Shown here: positions 25,529 through 38,336 of the stretch, piece by piece
How the letters are laid out: each line of letters begins with the position of its first letter
Numbering within the stretch: position 1 is the first letter of the stretch
Assembly (NCBI GenBank): GCA_032622095.1
Contig: CP136061.1
Location: 173,995,692-174,059,691, forward strand
Length of the DNA stretch: 64,000 nucleotides
DNA from: Siphonodentalium dalli
Taxonomy: Eukaryota > Mollusca > Scaphopoda > Gadilida > Siphonodentaliidae
Direction: 5' to 3'
The notes under the pieces: model-generated
What the model was told of the DNA's origin: nothing
The model's database searches: none
Seen by the model: only the letters and a program-made list of their open reading frames with translations
Translations under genes and position numbers: made by a program

Positions 25529-25573
<45 letters not shown>
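25517..25573 (+). repeat. (GTCT)n microsatellite
   Basis: About fourteen tetranucleotide units with one interruption, within the 5' part of the palindrome-ended element. Confidence 0.9.
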
Positions 25574-27390
25574 AGACACTTTACGCATGGTGCGATAACT
25601 CGAACATTTTATATCTGATCGGAACCAAATTTTGTATATGAATTTGTCAGCACCAAATACAGATCGAGTTCGAATATGGGTTTGATCCGATATTTTTCAA
25701 TGGAGTTATGGCCCTTTTTCGACTTAGAATTCATGCATGCTGCCATAACTCAAATTTTTTTTTATCTGATCGGAACCAAATTTGGTATGCGAGTTTCTCA
25801 ACTCAAAATACAGATCGAGTTTGAATATGGGTTATATCCAACATTTTATACCAGAGTTATGGCCCTTTTTCAACTAAGAATTGAACAGATAACCATAGCA
25901 GTCTACAATTAATTACCAGTGGTATCAGTTTAGCTCTGAGAGCAGTAAATCTGTATTATGGGAATTAGAGTTATTTTTTACTCCCATGTTTATGATGACA
26001 CACTCCTCACCTGTATAGTTTTTGGTATCGATCGGTTGATCGGTTTAGAAATTATTAACACTTTGCATCCGCACATAGGCATGAGCTATCCGATGCTGTA
26101 ACCAAAGTATTTTTTGTCCGATTGTTTTCATATTTGATATGTAGGTTTATAATGACACACCCCTCACCTGTATAGTTTTTGGTATCGATCGGTTGATCGG
26201 TTTAGAAAATAATTAACCCTGCACACAAATGCTATCTGATCCATCTAAGTCAAACTGTTTTCTTCTGATATGCCTCATATTTCTTACCAAGGTTTTTCTT
26301 AGCACATTCTTTATCTGTATGGTTTTTGGTATCATTTAATTAACCCTTTTCAAACTTATGTTTACTTAGAACTCAAAACATTTTTCATCTGATCTACACC
26401 AAATTTGGTACATGTGGTCCTCACCCCAAAATACAGATCAAGTTCAAATTTGGGTTTGATCCGATATATTTTAACAGAGTTATGGCCCTTTATAATTCAA
26501 GTAATTTACTACTATATGCCCTGTGAGAATTTAAGACAAACAACTTTACACAGTAATCTGCTTTATTGGGATCAGAAAATGACACTGGATACTCTTTGCT
26601 AAACCACTGCTGCTACCAGAGCTGTCAAATTTAAGTGATTGATGATACTTTACTCCAGTTTGTGTGCAATAGTAATTTAACCCAACCTGTTGAAACATGT
26701 TCATGGCATTAATACAAATAGTCCATTGTCCATGTGAAGGATGTTCTGGAGCATGGCTGTTTAGAGAATTGTTGTTTACAGAGACACTGTTGTCTTATCT
26801 TGAGAAAAAAAATTATCCACACATTAGTTCCATCATATGATGTCATTGAAAATGATTAACACTCTCCACACATCATATGTTCATTCTCCTATTCTATGTC
26901 CAGGTTGATCGTGATCCACTTTTCACTTGCATGTATTTCAGGATTAAAATTAACCTATTCCATAGACACATCATATCTGATACGCAGATTTTAAATTATC
27001 TCTTTCGCCTTAGGCCAGGTTCACTAAGAATTTCTATTAATTATAAGCCACCAATTGAATATTCATCATTTGAGGATATATCTTATTTTGAAATTCCCTC
27101 TATTGCATTTGGGCTGCAGGATAATAATAATGGTTCTGGTATTCTTGAAGCTGACTTTTTGGTCAAATATTTTTCACCCAATCACTTTTATAATCTCATT
27201 CAGGTTGATTGTGACACATTCTTCATGTGTATAGATTTTGGTATTGATTGAATGGTTTTGAGAATATTAACCCAATATTTATTAATATTTCTGCTGTTAC
27301 AGACATTGTATCTTTCCAATGATCAGCTTAGAATAAAATTAACCATAGGTACATGTATACTGTACGCGATCCAATGTTATGACTCTAATA

Positions 27391-27486
27391 TTTTCAATTT
27401 GACCCTTCTCATATCTCTCCTTTAGTTATCTGATAATATTTTCAATTTGACCCTTCTCATATCTCTACTTTAGTTATCTGATAATT
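27391..27486 (+). repeat. 48 bp tandem duplication
   Basis: Two nearly identical 48 bp copies beginning TTTTCAATTTGACCCTTCTC. They differ at one position (CTCCTTT/CTACTTT). Confidence 0.85.
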
Positions 27487-28179
27487 CTGTATTAAAATAT
27501 TTTATATCCAACCATTATCAATCATATTTAATATCAAGGTCTATACACCCCTCACTTATATAGATGTTCAGGTGTTTGTTGGTCTCTAATCTCAATCATC
27601 CCATAACTTTTACTATGCAGCTAAAACAACAACATAATCTGTTACGACTCAGGTTCCATTGTAAGAATTAAATAAATAGAGTTATTATGATGTTAATATT
27701 GTAACAATTATATCTTTAACAGCTATGGTGCATCTGTCTGACTGTGTTTGGGTATAATTATCTTTATCAATCTATCACACATACATGTATCTCTGTTGGA
27801 GTGACCGAATAGGTTGAAATCGAATGTCATATCCATCTTCCTATTGTGTTTAAATGAGCAAGTTGCTCAATATGTCTGATTCCACTATGAAACTAATAAA
27901 TAATAGTACGCTGTGAATTGTTGAAATTCTTGCACTCATAAAAAGATCGCTATCGCCAAGGTATGGGTTAAACATCTGCCGATCGTGATCGGCCTCTCGT
28001 TTATAAACATCTGCCGATCGTGATCGGCCTCTCGTTTGGTCAATAGATTTAAGATTAGGGTTAAGGTTGTGCACCTGCAATGGGAACTGTTATTTTATTA
28101 TTATAACTAAATGTTTACCGACATGTGAAACATCACAGTATTTTAAAAACGGGGGGTATCCTTAGTCCCATTGGGACAG

Positions 28180-29480
28180 TCAGAGTTTTAATCAGAGTTT
28201 TAATCGGAAACTCTGCTCTCCGATCATCGGAATTTCTCAGATCGGAGTTTTTCTCCGGTCAAGAACTCTGATGAATTCCGATGAAAATTCCGATGAACAC
28301 TTAACAAAACTCCGATGTAATCAGAGTTTTTCTCCGATATGAAAACTGATTTTATCAGTGTTTTTCTCCGATATGAAAACTACGATGTGATTGGAGTTAA
28401 ATTTCTGTTTTGTATATTAGTAAATTTCTCCGATCTGCTAAAATCTCTGATTTGGTTAATATCGACAATTCAAACTCCGTTTAATGAACTTTGATAAATA
28501 GAAGATTAATATCCCAAATAAATGATTCCCAGACCCCGGTTTATGTTATAGGCAACAGAGGCTATTTCCGTGTCAGATTTCAATCCTACGTTTTGATGTG
28601 GTCGCAAATCTCGTGAAGCAGGTGCTATTAAGGGGGAGGTCAAGTGACCAATCATTTTGAATGGGGATTTGCATGCAAACCACCCCAGTAAAAGTTTTAT
28701 ATCAAGCATTGTCTGGGAACTAAAGCAGCCATATGATTAACTAGGCAATTTTGGCTATAAATTTATTTTTTATATTTTATATTTCTGGAATTACAACACG
28801 AAAAATCAATAAAAAGTTCAAAAAATAAATACATCAACTTTCTAAATGGAACAAATTCTAAGCCGACCCGCCAGATAAATGTGTATTGTTTTCAATACTG
28901 CACACAGCCACACCCAGAAATATCTGCAATTTGTAACTTTTACTGCAGAGATTTGCATTCAAAATTGGTCACTTGACCCACTCCTTAATTTGCTGCATTG
29001 TCGAATTATGAAATTATACCATAATCCAGTTCTGTCTTAAACAATGCACATTTTGATTTCGTATGAGTAATTTTGCGATTAGATCACTTGTCCTCGTTTG
29101 GGTCATCGTTCATCGTTGAATGTGCAAACCAGTATCAATAGAAGAATAAAGACTCAAATAAATTATTCCCCTACCCCGGTTTATAGTATACTTTCCGTGT
29201 GGCATGTGGATCGTCTTACAGTTTAAATTTGTCATTCTATATCAAGCTCACGTTTAATATGGACGCAAAACAGGGGGTTTACAGTAGCCTAAAAGGTGAC
29301 ACATTTCTGCACGTGCTATATTTGCGACATCGTCGGTTTCTGAGAATACCGTAAACCCAGTCCTAGTATTGTCGTAAACATTGCAAATATTCATACATGC
29401 TCCCAATGATGCCGACAGCTAGTCGGCTTATTTGGTGAGTCAGCAGCGTGGCAAAATTTGTGATTTCGTGATATCTCCCT
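28180..29480 (+). mobile_element. TCCGAT-rich foldback family, end and interior (copy)
   Basis: 28180-28480 is dense in ATCGGAG / ACTCCGAT words. It is the close reverse complement of 56954-57165. The interior to about 29470 (GGTTTACAGTAG, CATCGTCGGTTTCTGAGAATAC, GACAGCTAGTCGGCT) matches in reverse 56500-56700. A diverged second interior copy in the same orientation is at 35880-36050, next to the terminus 36256-36457. The whole may be one ~8 kb element filled with later insertions, or separate fragments. No transposase is seen. Confidence 0.6.
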
Positions 29481-30087
29481 ATTAAAGTTCTTGTGCGATT
29501 CGAGTTTTCCAAGTGTGGTGGAGATCATATTCCATCAGTAAAAAACCTTGGAACTTTTTGAAGTTTTGACAGGGAAACTTATATTTGAAAGAATAACACG
29601 TACAGGGAATATATTTCTTAGTTATCACCTGTTCCTGAATAATGTACTTCACTGTACGTGAAGGTCCCATCTCGAAATTGCACGATTTAAGTGACTTTGT
29701 GAACGATTTCCTTTTGCGTCGCTTACAATTATGGAATTTCTCCTGGGTAATTATTTCAATGTTTATTGCGATATCGGCTCACAAAAGTCACAGAAAAGCA
29801 TGCAATCTCAACCCCCTAATGTGAAGTAGATTATTGAGAAACAAGCATATATATAATATATACATATTGACAAAGAATTATATTGCCTGCCTTGTTTGTT
29901 CAATGTTATTTATAAAGTTCCCTGTCAGAACGGGTCAGAAAATTAAAAATTCCTAGGTTTTGTACTGGTGGAATATGATATCTGTGGGCGTTAGCCAGAT
30001 TAGAGATTCATGGCATGATCTACGATATAAATAACATTTGTTTTCTATATCTAGAAATTTGCAAGAGTTGGAATTGCCAAAGTTACA
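29481..30087. other. MDN1 intron, no gene seen
   Basis: AT-rich; only short unrecognised open frames. Confidence 0.5.
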
Positions 30088-30095
30088 ACCCACAG

Positions 30096-30627
30096 CAGGG
30101 ATGGATCCAGGGATTTTTTGGGGACACCTGTTTTGGGAACATGATATGCCGAAGGCATATCCCAAGGGCCGTGGGCCCGAGATGGGGGTAGGTACGGGAG
30201 GGGGTCGCCCCCTCCCTTATGTGCAGCATTAAAGATCCCGCATAAGAAAATGCACTGGCTTACAAGGTCAAGATAAAGGCCAATGTATTATTTTATATAT
30301 GCAAGGCTCCTTGGATGGGAGACTCTCATTTATATAAAAGAATGCATTGGCACAGGATTTTTAAGAAAAATTTCAAGAAGCCCCAGTCATTAAAGGGTTA
30401 AAATATTTCTCACTGGACACTTGATTAAGCAAATAAAGGCTCTATATCAACTGTATATTGATGATTTGCATTGCATGTTGTTGAATTATAATAGAAGATT
30501 TCCTTCAAAATATAGAAAATTCAGCTTTAATAAAACTATCAACTTGCAATTTGGGGACATTTAGGCCACCAGAGTTTGGGCGCCCAAACCTGTAACAGGT
30601 ATCAAAAGAGCCCTGGATCCTTCCCTG
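30096..30627. mobile_element. hAT-type MITE with 8 bp target duplication
   Basis: The termini CAGGGATGGATCCAGGG (30096) and CCCTGGATCCTTCCCTG (ending 30627) are inverted with one mismatch. They are flanked by a perfect 8 bp direct repeat, ACCCACAG, at 30088-30095 and 30628-30635. An 8 bp duplication and a CAGGG tip are the hallmark of hAT elements. It is 532 bp with no transposase, so non-autonomous. A small palindrome (ATATGCCGAAGGCATAT) lies at about 30142. Confidence 0.9.
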
Positions 30628-30635
30628 ACCCACAG

Positions 30636-31657
30636 GGTGGGGCAGGGTGAAAATATATTTTATATGTATTTATATCTCTATGTATGACTGAGTTATTTAA
30701 TTTATCTTCCACAAACAATACACACATATCCAGAAGATTCATAGCAGAACTATGGTTAACCAGCAATATCCCCGCAGACAATGTAGCAAGTCACAAAATT
30801 GTGCAATTCATAACATCACTTGCGCGCGCTCTCACAGTCCGACTACTGCCGTAAACCCAGTAATTTTGAATGCATGTAAATTAGAATGCTTCTGTTTGGT
30901 TAGCTGAGTGACTGTATCAAGCCATAATGTTTACCTGTGTCTTGTTTTGGCCTGATTCCTATTGTCATTTGTAGCATATACAGCACTCAAAAGCGACCTG
31001 TCGACAGGGAAGTGGCTAGAGGGTCTTCATTGGGGGTCCAACTTGGAATTTCAAACCACACCCCACTCCCTGATTCAGACAAAACTCACAAGTTTGCTAA
31101 TTCCATTTACACCCCTCTCAGATTTTCCTGATTGCAAAATCCTAGTATTATAGTCTGGCCTCCAAGCTTTCTAAGTGCTGGAAATTTCCAACCTTACACC
31201 CCCTCCTAAGGTTGGAAAATTACCAACTGATGGTCTTTCAATAAAAAAATTGACGTAAAGTAGGACAATTTAATAAATGGATGTTGATTTGCTTGCGTTC
31301 CATTGAGTATAGATGCAAGTTGGTCTGACATTCTGACACAGTTGGAGTCTGTGCGTGACATACTTTTCGACCAACCAACACCACAGCATTCATGTTCCAT
31401 GACGCGAATGCATATATGATTATAAATATATAAAAATGTTGCTCTAAAAACAAATTCCCCACTAATTAATATATTGCAGGAAAACAAACTACGAGAGCTA
31501 TTTCAACCTATTGTTCATTTTAAATTTCCAATTATTTTGTGTCAGTTGTGAAATTTCCAAAAGCATGTTGAAAATTTTCTGAAAGTAAACCATAAAGGTC
31601 TACCACAGCGTTGATATAAAACAAATTAATGTTTAGTTGCATTATCTTGAATGCACT
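30636..31657. other. MDN1 intron, no gene seen
   Basis: Short unrecognised open frames on both strands; no repeat termini identified. Confidence 0.5.
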
Positions 31658-31762
31658 GGTCCCCAAAACAAAATTTGACCCCCACCCCAGTAACACTTCG
31701 CCTAATCCTATAGGATTAAGTATTATTAGGATGGGGGGGGGTCAAATTTTGTTCTGGTCACC
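31658..31762. repeat. Small foldback repeat
   Basis: Arms GGTCCCCAAAACAAAATTTG-ACCCCC and GGGGGTCAAATTTTGTTCTGGTCACC are imperfect inverted repeats around a ~50 bp centre that holds AATCCTATAGGATT. Probably a tiny MITE or a solo hairpin. Confidence 0.7.
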
Positions 31763-31813
31763 TGAGCTTTAATGTAAGTGAAATAACGTACTAAATTAAG
31801 TCATGCATTTTTT

Positions 31814-32202
31814 TTAGCTCACCTGAGACGAAGTCTCCGGTGGAGCTATAGTCATCACTCCTCGTCCGTCCATCAGTCCGTCATCCGTCCGTCCTTCAAC
31901 AATTCTTTAAACATCTTCTTCTCTGGATCCATTAGGCCGAATGGGTTCATATTTGGTTTGGTTGTTCCCTAGGTGACTGGTATTCAGATTTGTTTAAATG
32001 AGGTCACTGTCAATTAGTTCCAAAGTCAGGGCCATAACTCTTTGCCTCCTTGGTAATTCTTAGAACGACTTCTTCTCAAGTAGCATCGGGCCGAATGGGT
32101 TCATAATTTGTATGAAGGTTCCTTGGGTGACTGGGGTGCAGATGAGGTCATTGGGTCAAATGTGGGCGGAGCCAGGGACATATAAACTAAAAAAAAAAAT
32201 TT
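31814..32202 (+). mobile_element. TTAGCTCACCTGAGAC element, copy 1
   Basis: Starts TTAGCTCACCTGAGACGAAG with an inverted GTCTCCGGTGGAGCT, then TCCGTCCGTC. Units with 'CGAATGGGTTCATATTTGGT', 'CCTAGGTGACTGG' and 'AGATTTGTTTAAATGAGGTCA' follow. The end is GTGGGCGGAGCCAG then poly-A. Copy 2 is at 62292-62635 and a diverged relative at 63500-63850. Termini of this type are common in molluscan genomes (from memory). Confidence 0.75.
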
Positions 32203-32375
32203 AGATTGAACTTCTTGCTCAATTGAAGAAACAAAATATTTAAATTTAAAATTAATTATTAAAGACACAAATATTATAGAAGCCCCTCACCCTTGCCCAT
32301 TGGTGCTTCTAGCATCCCTGTTATCAAACACTTGTTTCAAATTTTTATTTCACAGTCACAATACAGTGAAATTAA

Positions 32376-33985
32376 TACCGTATTATCGCGGGTATAAGAC
32401 CAGGGGGCCTAGGGAATAAATAGCTTGAAAAGGCATGGGTGGTCTTATACCCCGGAACAAATTGAGAAAATATGGCATTGGACGACGGATGAGTAAGTAT
32501 ATTTAGCGTAAGTATATCGAACATATCTCATTTCTGCATTTCGAGGTATACGTAAACGTAACTTTACCAGAAAGCTGGGATTTCCCCACATTTAGTTTCG
32601 GTTTCGCACGTGGTCGATACAGAATTAACGTTGAATTGGAAATCTTACACACAAAATATGCACAGAAACGAATAGTCAAAATAACACATGTTATACATAA
32701 CACAGTATAAGAATATATATATGCCTAGAAACGTATGTAAAACTTTGTCTAGATAAATTATTTGGGAATTGCAATGGGGATTTATATTCCGATAATCGTT
32801 TCGTAAACGGAGTCCTGCATTCCGTAAAATATTTAGTTTCTGTTGACATTAAAACAAGAATGTTGTGCTTCATATGTCAATCAATGGAAAGTGGGCATTA
32901 AATTTAACTGAGAAATCCAATCGCTATTCAGAATGAGAAAACAATACAGCTTATGCGGTTACATAACTGACATTGTGTACATCAATGCATGAATCCCGCA
33001 TCTATAGTCTATAGTAGTCTATAGTTTATATCAATGTTCAGACTTAATCCGATTAGGAAACTAATAAACCCAACGCTTTATTCCTGATCCGTTGTCCACA
33101 TAGAGGATGTTACAATAGCGACTAATTGCATGTTTGACAAAAGCCAGTGAGTGTAATTATTATTATTTAACACTAACAGTACTGACAAAAGAGTTGTATT
33201 TCTGCTAAAAAGCACGTGTTTTAATAAATAGAGTTATCGCTCCTAAACTGTTTATACTGTAAAACGTGAACAAAATGCAGCTTAAAAATGTTAATGTCAA
33301 TAACCTTTATTTTGGTTTCGAGTACATAACGTTGACGTAGTTTGGAAGACATTGTTGTTCAATGACAAGTTCCCCTTCTGCTTCTTTTTATACCCATGTG
33401 TGTTTACATAACCAGGAAGCCAGTTCTCTGTGTTTGGTTACATGAAGGAACATACCGACGTTGTCACTGAACGTGAAAAATATGTTTTTACAGTACTGTA
33501 GTTGGACAGACACGCAAAGCGCACCACCGCGCATGGCTTTTGAGCTTGAAGCTACATAATTATATACGCTGTTAGCGACTCGGTTCATTTGTATTTGATG
33601 TCTGTTAATGATTTGTTTCTCCGGGGTATAATTTAATAAACAAATAAGATTTTAAGATTCACTTTATTTTATTTTATTTTATTGAATATTCTCACTTGCC
33701 TACGAAGTATAATTTTCCGTTTTGAATATAAATATTATATTTCTTGAGTTCGTCAATCTTTTTTTCTGTCTACAAGCTGATATCAAATACTTACTTACCA
33801 CCGCTGAAATTGAACAAAATTTGGGGTGGGCCTAAACTCAAATATACCCCTTTGCATGGAATAAACCAGTTTTGGAGGGGTTATGGTTAGTGCCTAGGGA
33901 GGGGGTGGTCTTATACCCCGGAAAACTTACTTCTAGTGAAAATACTGGGGTGGTCTTATGCCCGAAAGTGGGCTTATACCCGCGA
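32376..33985. mobile_element. TACCGTATT TIR element, ~1.6 kb
   Basis: TACCGTATTATCGCGGGTAT-AAGACC (32376) and the inverse of TACCATATTCTCGCGGGTAT-AAGCCC (ending 33985) match at about 23 of 26 positions. The word GGTGGTCTTATACCCCGGA appears on the + strand near both ends (about 32441 and 33905), with a further variant at 33941. I see no clear target duplication and no transposase. Superfamily not assigned. Confidence 0.78.
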
Positions 33986-35879
33986 GAATATGGTACTACA
34001 AGTCAGCATACCAGTCTTCTCTGTTGATAATTATCCACATGTCAAATCTGACAGTGCAGTATACATATTGAGATATGTGTTGTAGATATGTTTGTAATCT
34101 TAAATTTCTTATACACTGTGTTATGTACCAAATTGTGTTTCTTCTCATAATATAAACATTTATATATGAATCTCCATATATGGAGGATAATAAAGATATA
34201 TATATATATTACTTTGTTCAAATGGTGGGTCTGTCATTTATACAATTTTAACACTTCCTTTTAGTGAATTAATTTCTACCCTATGAATGGTTCTGTAGTT
34301 TGTGTGGACCATCTTTTGTTGATTGAGACTCTTTCTAATAGAGAAAGCTTTATAAGTTTAAGAATGAGCCAATAACTCCAAAAACTTTAACCCCTTCCAT
34401 AAAGTCAAACTATATATATGCGACGTAATCTTGTTCTACCGTCGGCTTCGCAGTGTTGCACTTTATTTTTTATATTTCGATAAATAATCAATGTTAAACA
34501 AAATAAAATAGTATTTCATAAAATTCATATTATAATTGTTTTAGCTGTCCAAAAAAATAGAAGTTGTGTTTGGCATAACGAAGTATCAGCCGATTAAAAA
34601 CTGGATACAGTCTCCATTTTATCACATTTCTGCAATTACGGCACCGCCATATTGCTTCTCGTGACCTCTCATTTTGCGTTAGGTGATATCGCCTTATATG
34701 GCCCATAAGAGATCTAAAAATATATATGTATAGGTAGAAACTTGAATGACGTATTCTTGTGGTATTTATAACTCCCAATGTGTGAAGAAATTCTCGCTAA
34801 ATTATATAATTCGCACTAACGATTGTCGGATATCAACACATGTCATACGAGTTTTGTTCAAGATTATGCAAACTTATGAGTTAATTAATTCATAACTTTT
34901 TTGCACAAAGGTACACGCTATATAGATTTACACGAGAATAAAGCTCAGAATCTTGTCTTTAAGATGGCATAAGCCAATACACCACACAATGCGCGCATTT
35001 TAGTTATTGGTGGGGTATTCAGAGAACACCCAGAGTTTGTTTTGGCAAAAGCCCATATGACGTCATGTATTTAAGTTTGAATTGTGATGTTACATAACAT
35101 TTTTGGCAGTTTTTATAATAAATCCAATAAAGTTTTTAATTTTTTATAACTTTTTTTTCTGGATTTAAGATAATGAAATATATTGTGCTGCGCTGAATTC
35201 AGAATATAATAATCTTTCCAATGGTGTAAACAATATGGTAGAAGAGAATGCATACGATACAGCACCATGCGCCTACAATAAGTCAACAATAATTTAAAAT
35301 AGCCCTGGGACCCCAGGGTCAGGGCATCGATCGTTGTGGGGAGCCAGTGTTCAAAGGGTTAAGAACCATTGGGCCTATTAATCCTTGCTCAAATTTTTTT
35401 TTTTATGAATTTAAAAAAAAAATTTAGATTAAAATTTTGAAAAATTAATTACGTTATAACAACATACTGACTATTGTAGTCTTCAGAGTCCCAGTCTTCT
35501 CTGTCTTTACAGTCTTGTAAGCGACCCCACAGTCATTGACTGTCTTGTTTATATAACGATTGTGTGGATTACAATCAATTTATATACATACCGGTAGCGA
35601 CTACAGTTGGAGTGGCTTGTTATGAGAGAGTTCCTCGACTTAATTGGTTCAACATTCAATAGTTGCCATGGAAGTATATGTACATTTTAATGAATGATTT
35701 TCATCTCAAAGTTGATATAACGGCTTAGTGAATGCAAATTGCTATCTCGATGTCGTTGGTCATTGTGTTTGCAACTCTCGTTTATTTGTGGGCACGAAAT
35801 GTCTATATTGTTGATGGTTCTTGGTCGAAAGTTGCACAGATCTGAAAACGTAGTAGTAACCTGACCCCTCTGGCCTTAC
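33986..35879. other. MDN1 intron, no gene seen
   Basis: AT-rich. A (TA)n tract lies at about 34196-34209. No supported genes. Confidence 0.5.
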
Positions 35880-36457
35880 ATTTAAATTTTTTTATTCTAT
35901 TTCAAACCAACATTTTGATGTGGACACAAATCAAAGGGTTTACAGTAGCCTAAAGGCGACACAACTCTGAATATCACACGAAGCATGCACTTGATATATG
36001 TGCAACATCGTCGGATTCTGAGAATAACGCAAACCCAGTGCATTCCAATTAAGGGATTTGTGGATGATTTTGCTTTGCACAACTTATTACCAGGCCGTAT
36101 ATTCCAGCATTGTGCGAATATGGTTTCTATTTATGGGGATGTTATTTCCTCAGCGAAGCGGAAATGGCCGAGTCGTTGAGAATGGACGTAACATGTTACA
36201 TGTCTGCCTCTGTTGTGTCTCAAAAAGTTTTCCCAAAACATACCGCACATGAAGAATGGAAACTCTGATATAAAACTCCGATATAAACTCTGATTGAATC
36301 GGATAATTTTACTGATGACACCGCGAAAAATCTCCGACAGAATCAGAGTTTTATACCGATACAAAAACTCTGATTGCCGTTCGTATCGGAGATCGGAAAT
36401 ATCCACTGGAAACTCCGATCTCCGGCGGAAATTCCGATCTAATTGGACAAGCTCCCC
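35880..36457 (-). mobile_element. TCCGAT-rich foldback family, interior remnant and terminus
   Basis: 35900-36030 resembles 29250-29350 (GGGTTTACAGTAGCCTAAA, CATCGTCGGATTCTGAGAATA). 36256-36457 is the TCCGAT-rich end: ACTCCGAT, ATCGGAGATCGGA, CTCCGGCGGAAATTCCGATC, closing TAATTGGACAAGCTCCC. It is the inverse of the tip at 25119-25168. Confidence 0.65.
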
Positions 36458-36984
36458 TGAGTACAGGCACAGTCCCAAAATAAGGGTTTAATCAAGTTTA
36501 TAAATTGGTATCCTAATATAATATACTCAAGTTATACAGGCTTAACCAGGCGGCCGGACAAATAAAAGCTCTAAACACAAAATACCGGGCATAAGGATGT
36601 TGCCTGTTTCCTATAAGTAACATACTCAGCCATGTAACATATTGCAGCGATAAAATCGTTTTAGGTCGGGAGAAATATACATCTGCAATTGCTTAATAAA
36701 AAATAATGTCACAAGTCCTTCAAAACACCTGTTTTCATGTGTCGGTATCGTGATTAGACAGTTGATTGACTGAACGTATTTATTCATAACACAAACATTG
36801 ACAAAAACGATATTAATTAATGTACATACAATATTTTTAATTAACATTATGGATGTAACCAGAATGTAGATGAACAGGGAATTGGAATACTAGTTAATCA
36901 GTCTGGTGTCAGATATTCGATCACTCCACATTCCATATTGATCAGACCTTCGGCTGCCCTTCACACCCTCTCGTGCTCTCCTCC
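36458..36984. other. MDN1 intron, no gene seen
   Basis: No repeat or coding signal recognised. Confidence 0.5.
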
Positions 36985-37590
36985 ACTCACCACTTTCAAC
37001 TCCTCCTACAGTTTTCATCCTAGAGATTTGAAACTTCAGAATATTGTTGCCCATATATTGAAGATGTGCAACATGTATATAGATGGCAGAAAAAATATTT
37101 TTTGACAAAGTTATTAACCCTTTTCGACTTTGAAAATTTCAACATTTTTTATAATTTTCTGTATGAGGGTACCTTCATGGTGTAATCAACTCCTCCTACA
37201 GTTTCGATTGTAGCTAATTGAAATGTCAGAGTATTGTTACCCACATATTGGAGATGTGTAACATGTATATAGATGACGGAAAAAATATTTTTTACAGAGT
37301 TATTAACCTTTTTCGACTTAGAAAATTTTAACATTTGTTTATAATTTTCTGTATGAGGGTACCTTCATGGTGTAATCGACTCCTCCTTCAGTTTTGATCG
37401 TAGATATTTGAAACTTCAGAGTATTGTTACCCACATATTGGAGATGTGCAACATGTATATAGAAGACGGATTTTTTTTTTTTACGGAGTTATTAACCCTT
37501 TTTGACATTTTTTTTAATTTCTTTAACAAAGCGGCATCGACTTGCCACGTTTTTCGGGGGACATTGTGATCGGCTGACCTTTTATTTAAA
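36985..37590 (+). repeat. Hairpin-started repeat element (GGGGGA family), 3' part
   Basis: Three ~190 bp units from about 36995, 37187 and 37376. Each has CAACTCCTCCTACAGTTT, GATTTGAAACTTCAGA, ATATTGTTGCCCA.ATATTG and ATGTGCAACATGTATATAGA. They are followed by the family 3' end (AACAAAGCGGCATCGACTTG, CGGGGGACATTGTGATCGGC, GACCTTTTATT). It is a 5'-truncated relative of 9448-10137 and sits about 100 bp before MDN1 exon c. Confidence 0.75.
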
Positions 37591-37685
37591 TTCCCTCTCG
37601 CAATACAGTTCATAGAACCAAATTCTGCCAGAGTTAGCTCAATCATTCTGTTGTTTTAATAACATGAAAACTATTTTATTTTCAG

Positions 37686-37818
37686 TTGTGGTAAGACTAC
37701 CATTTGCCAGTTGCTTGCAGCATTCCATGGCAGGAAGCTCCATTGTGTTAATTGCCACATGCATTCGGAGAGTGCTGACTTTCTTGGAAGTCTCAGACCT
37801 GTCAGGTCACATGATGAT
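37686..37818 (+). CDS. MDN1: Midasin (MDN1) internal exon c: Walker A completion
   Basis: Preceded by TTTTATTTTCAG (AG at 37684-37685). The first base T completes the Gly codon left open by exon b, giving GETG|CGKTTICQLL, an intact P-loop (GxxGxGKT) of an AAA+ module, probably AAA4. The rest, HGRKLHCVNCHMHSESADFLGSL-RPVR, includes the conserved 'H.ESADFLG.LRPVR' segment after the P-loop helix. The exon ends ...SHDD at 37818 before GTGTGTAT, in phase 0. Length is 133 bp. The break in the middle of Walker A is a good internal check that exons b and c belong together. The donor GTGTGT is less consensus than those of exons b and d. Confidence 0.92.
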
Positions 37819-38336
37819 GTGTGTATATTGAACTTTGCACTAATATTTTTGTAGTTATATCTTTGATATTCAAGTTAAATCTAATACTTCTATAGGTGAT
37901 TTCATAACTACATAAAACTGACACATAGTCACATTGTTCCTGATGTTTCATTTGACCACTATTTATACCATGTTATGATGATTTGTAAGTGTTTGAATTT
38001 CTATTATATCAATTACTAGTGGCGTGGTAAGTGTGCTCAAATTGTAATGGTTTGATGTGATGAAGTCCAGGATTCAACTAAAGCTTGTTGTTGGAACATC
38101 ACTTCACATTGGTTCTCTTCAACAAGAAAGTTCATATTGTTATTCTTATTGGGGACTCACCTTTAAACTTGTTTCCTTGTTTAAAGAAGAAATGTTTGAT
38201 TTCTTAATTGTGTGGCTGTTTGGTGACTGCGTATCAATTCCATAGTAATAACACACCGACCATTCTAAAATGTGCATCTATGTTGCCAACTGTGCTTCTT
38301 CAACAAAACTGAGCATCTCCCAGCTGCATCTCCTAG
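37819..38336. other. MDN1 intron 5' part, no gene seen
   Basis: Start of the ~12.0 kb intron. One 62-residue open frame (38057-38245) has no recognisable similarity. Confidence 0.5.

Larger units (their letters stand above)
25431..28037 (+). mobile_element. Palindrome-ended repeat element (TACCATAGTATGG family), copy 1
   Basis: The 5' end holds the palindrome CCATACCATAGTATGG, doubled here (25437-25478). A (GTCT)n tract and GAACCAAATTTGGTATG units follow. The 3' end is GGTATGGGTTAAACATCTG, the hairpin GCCGATCGTGATCGGC and CTCGTT, itself duplicated at 27970-28037. The middle (26820-27240) and the end match 48125-48480 and 49380-49476 of copy 2. Open frames such as 26877-27251 lie within it and are not conserved in copy 2. 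Confidence 0.72.

Noticed and set aside
26877-27251. 124-residue open frame
   Set aside because: Inside the palindrome-ended element; the paralogous region at 48125-48480 is broken by stops and gaps.
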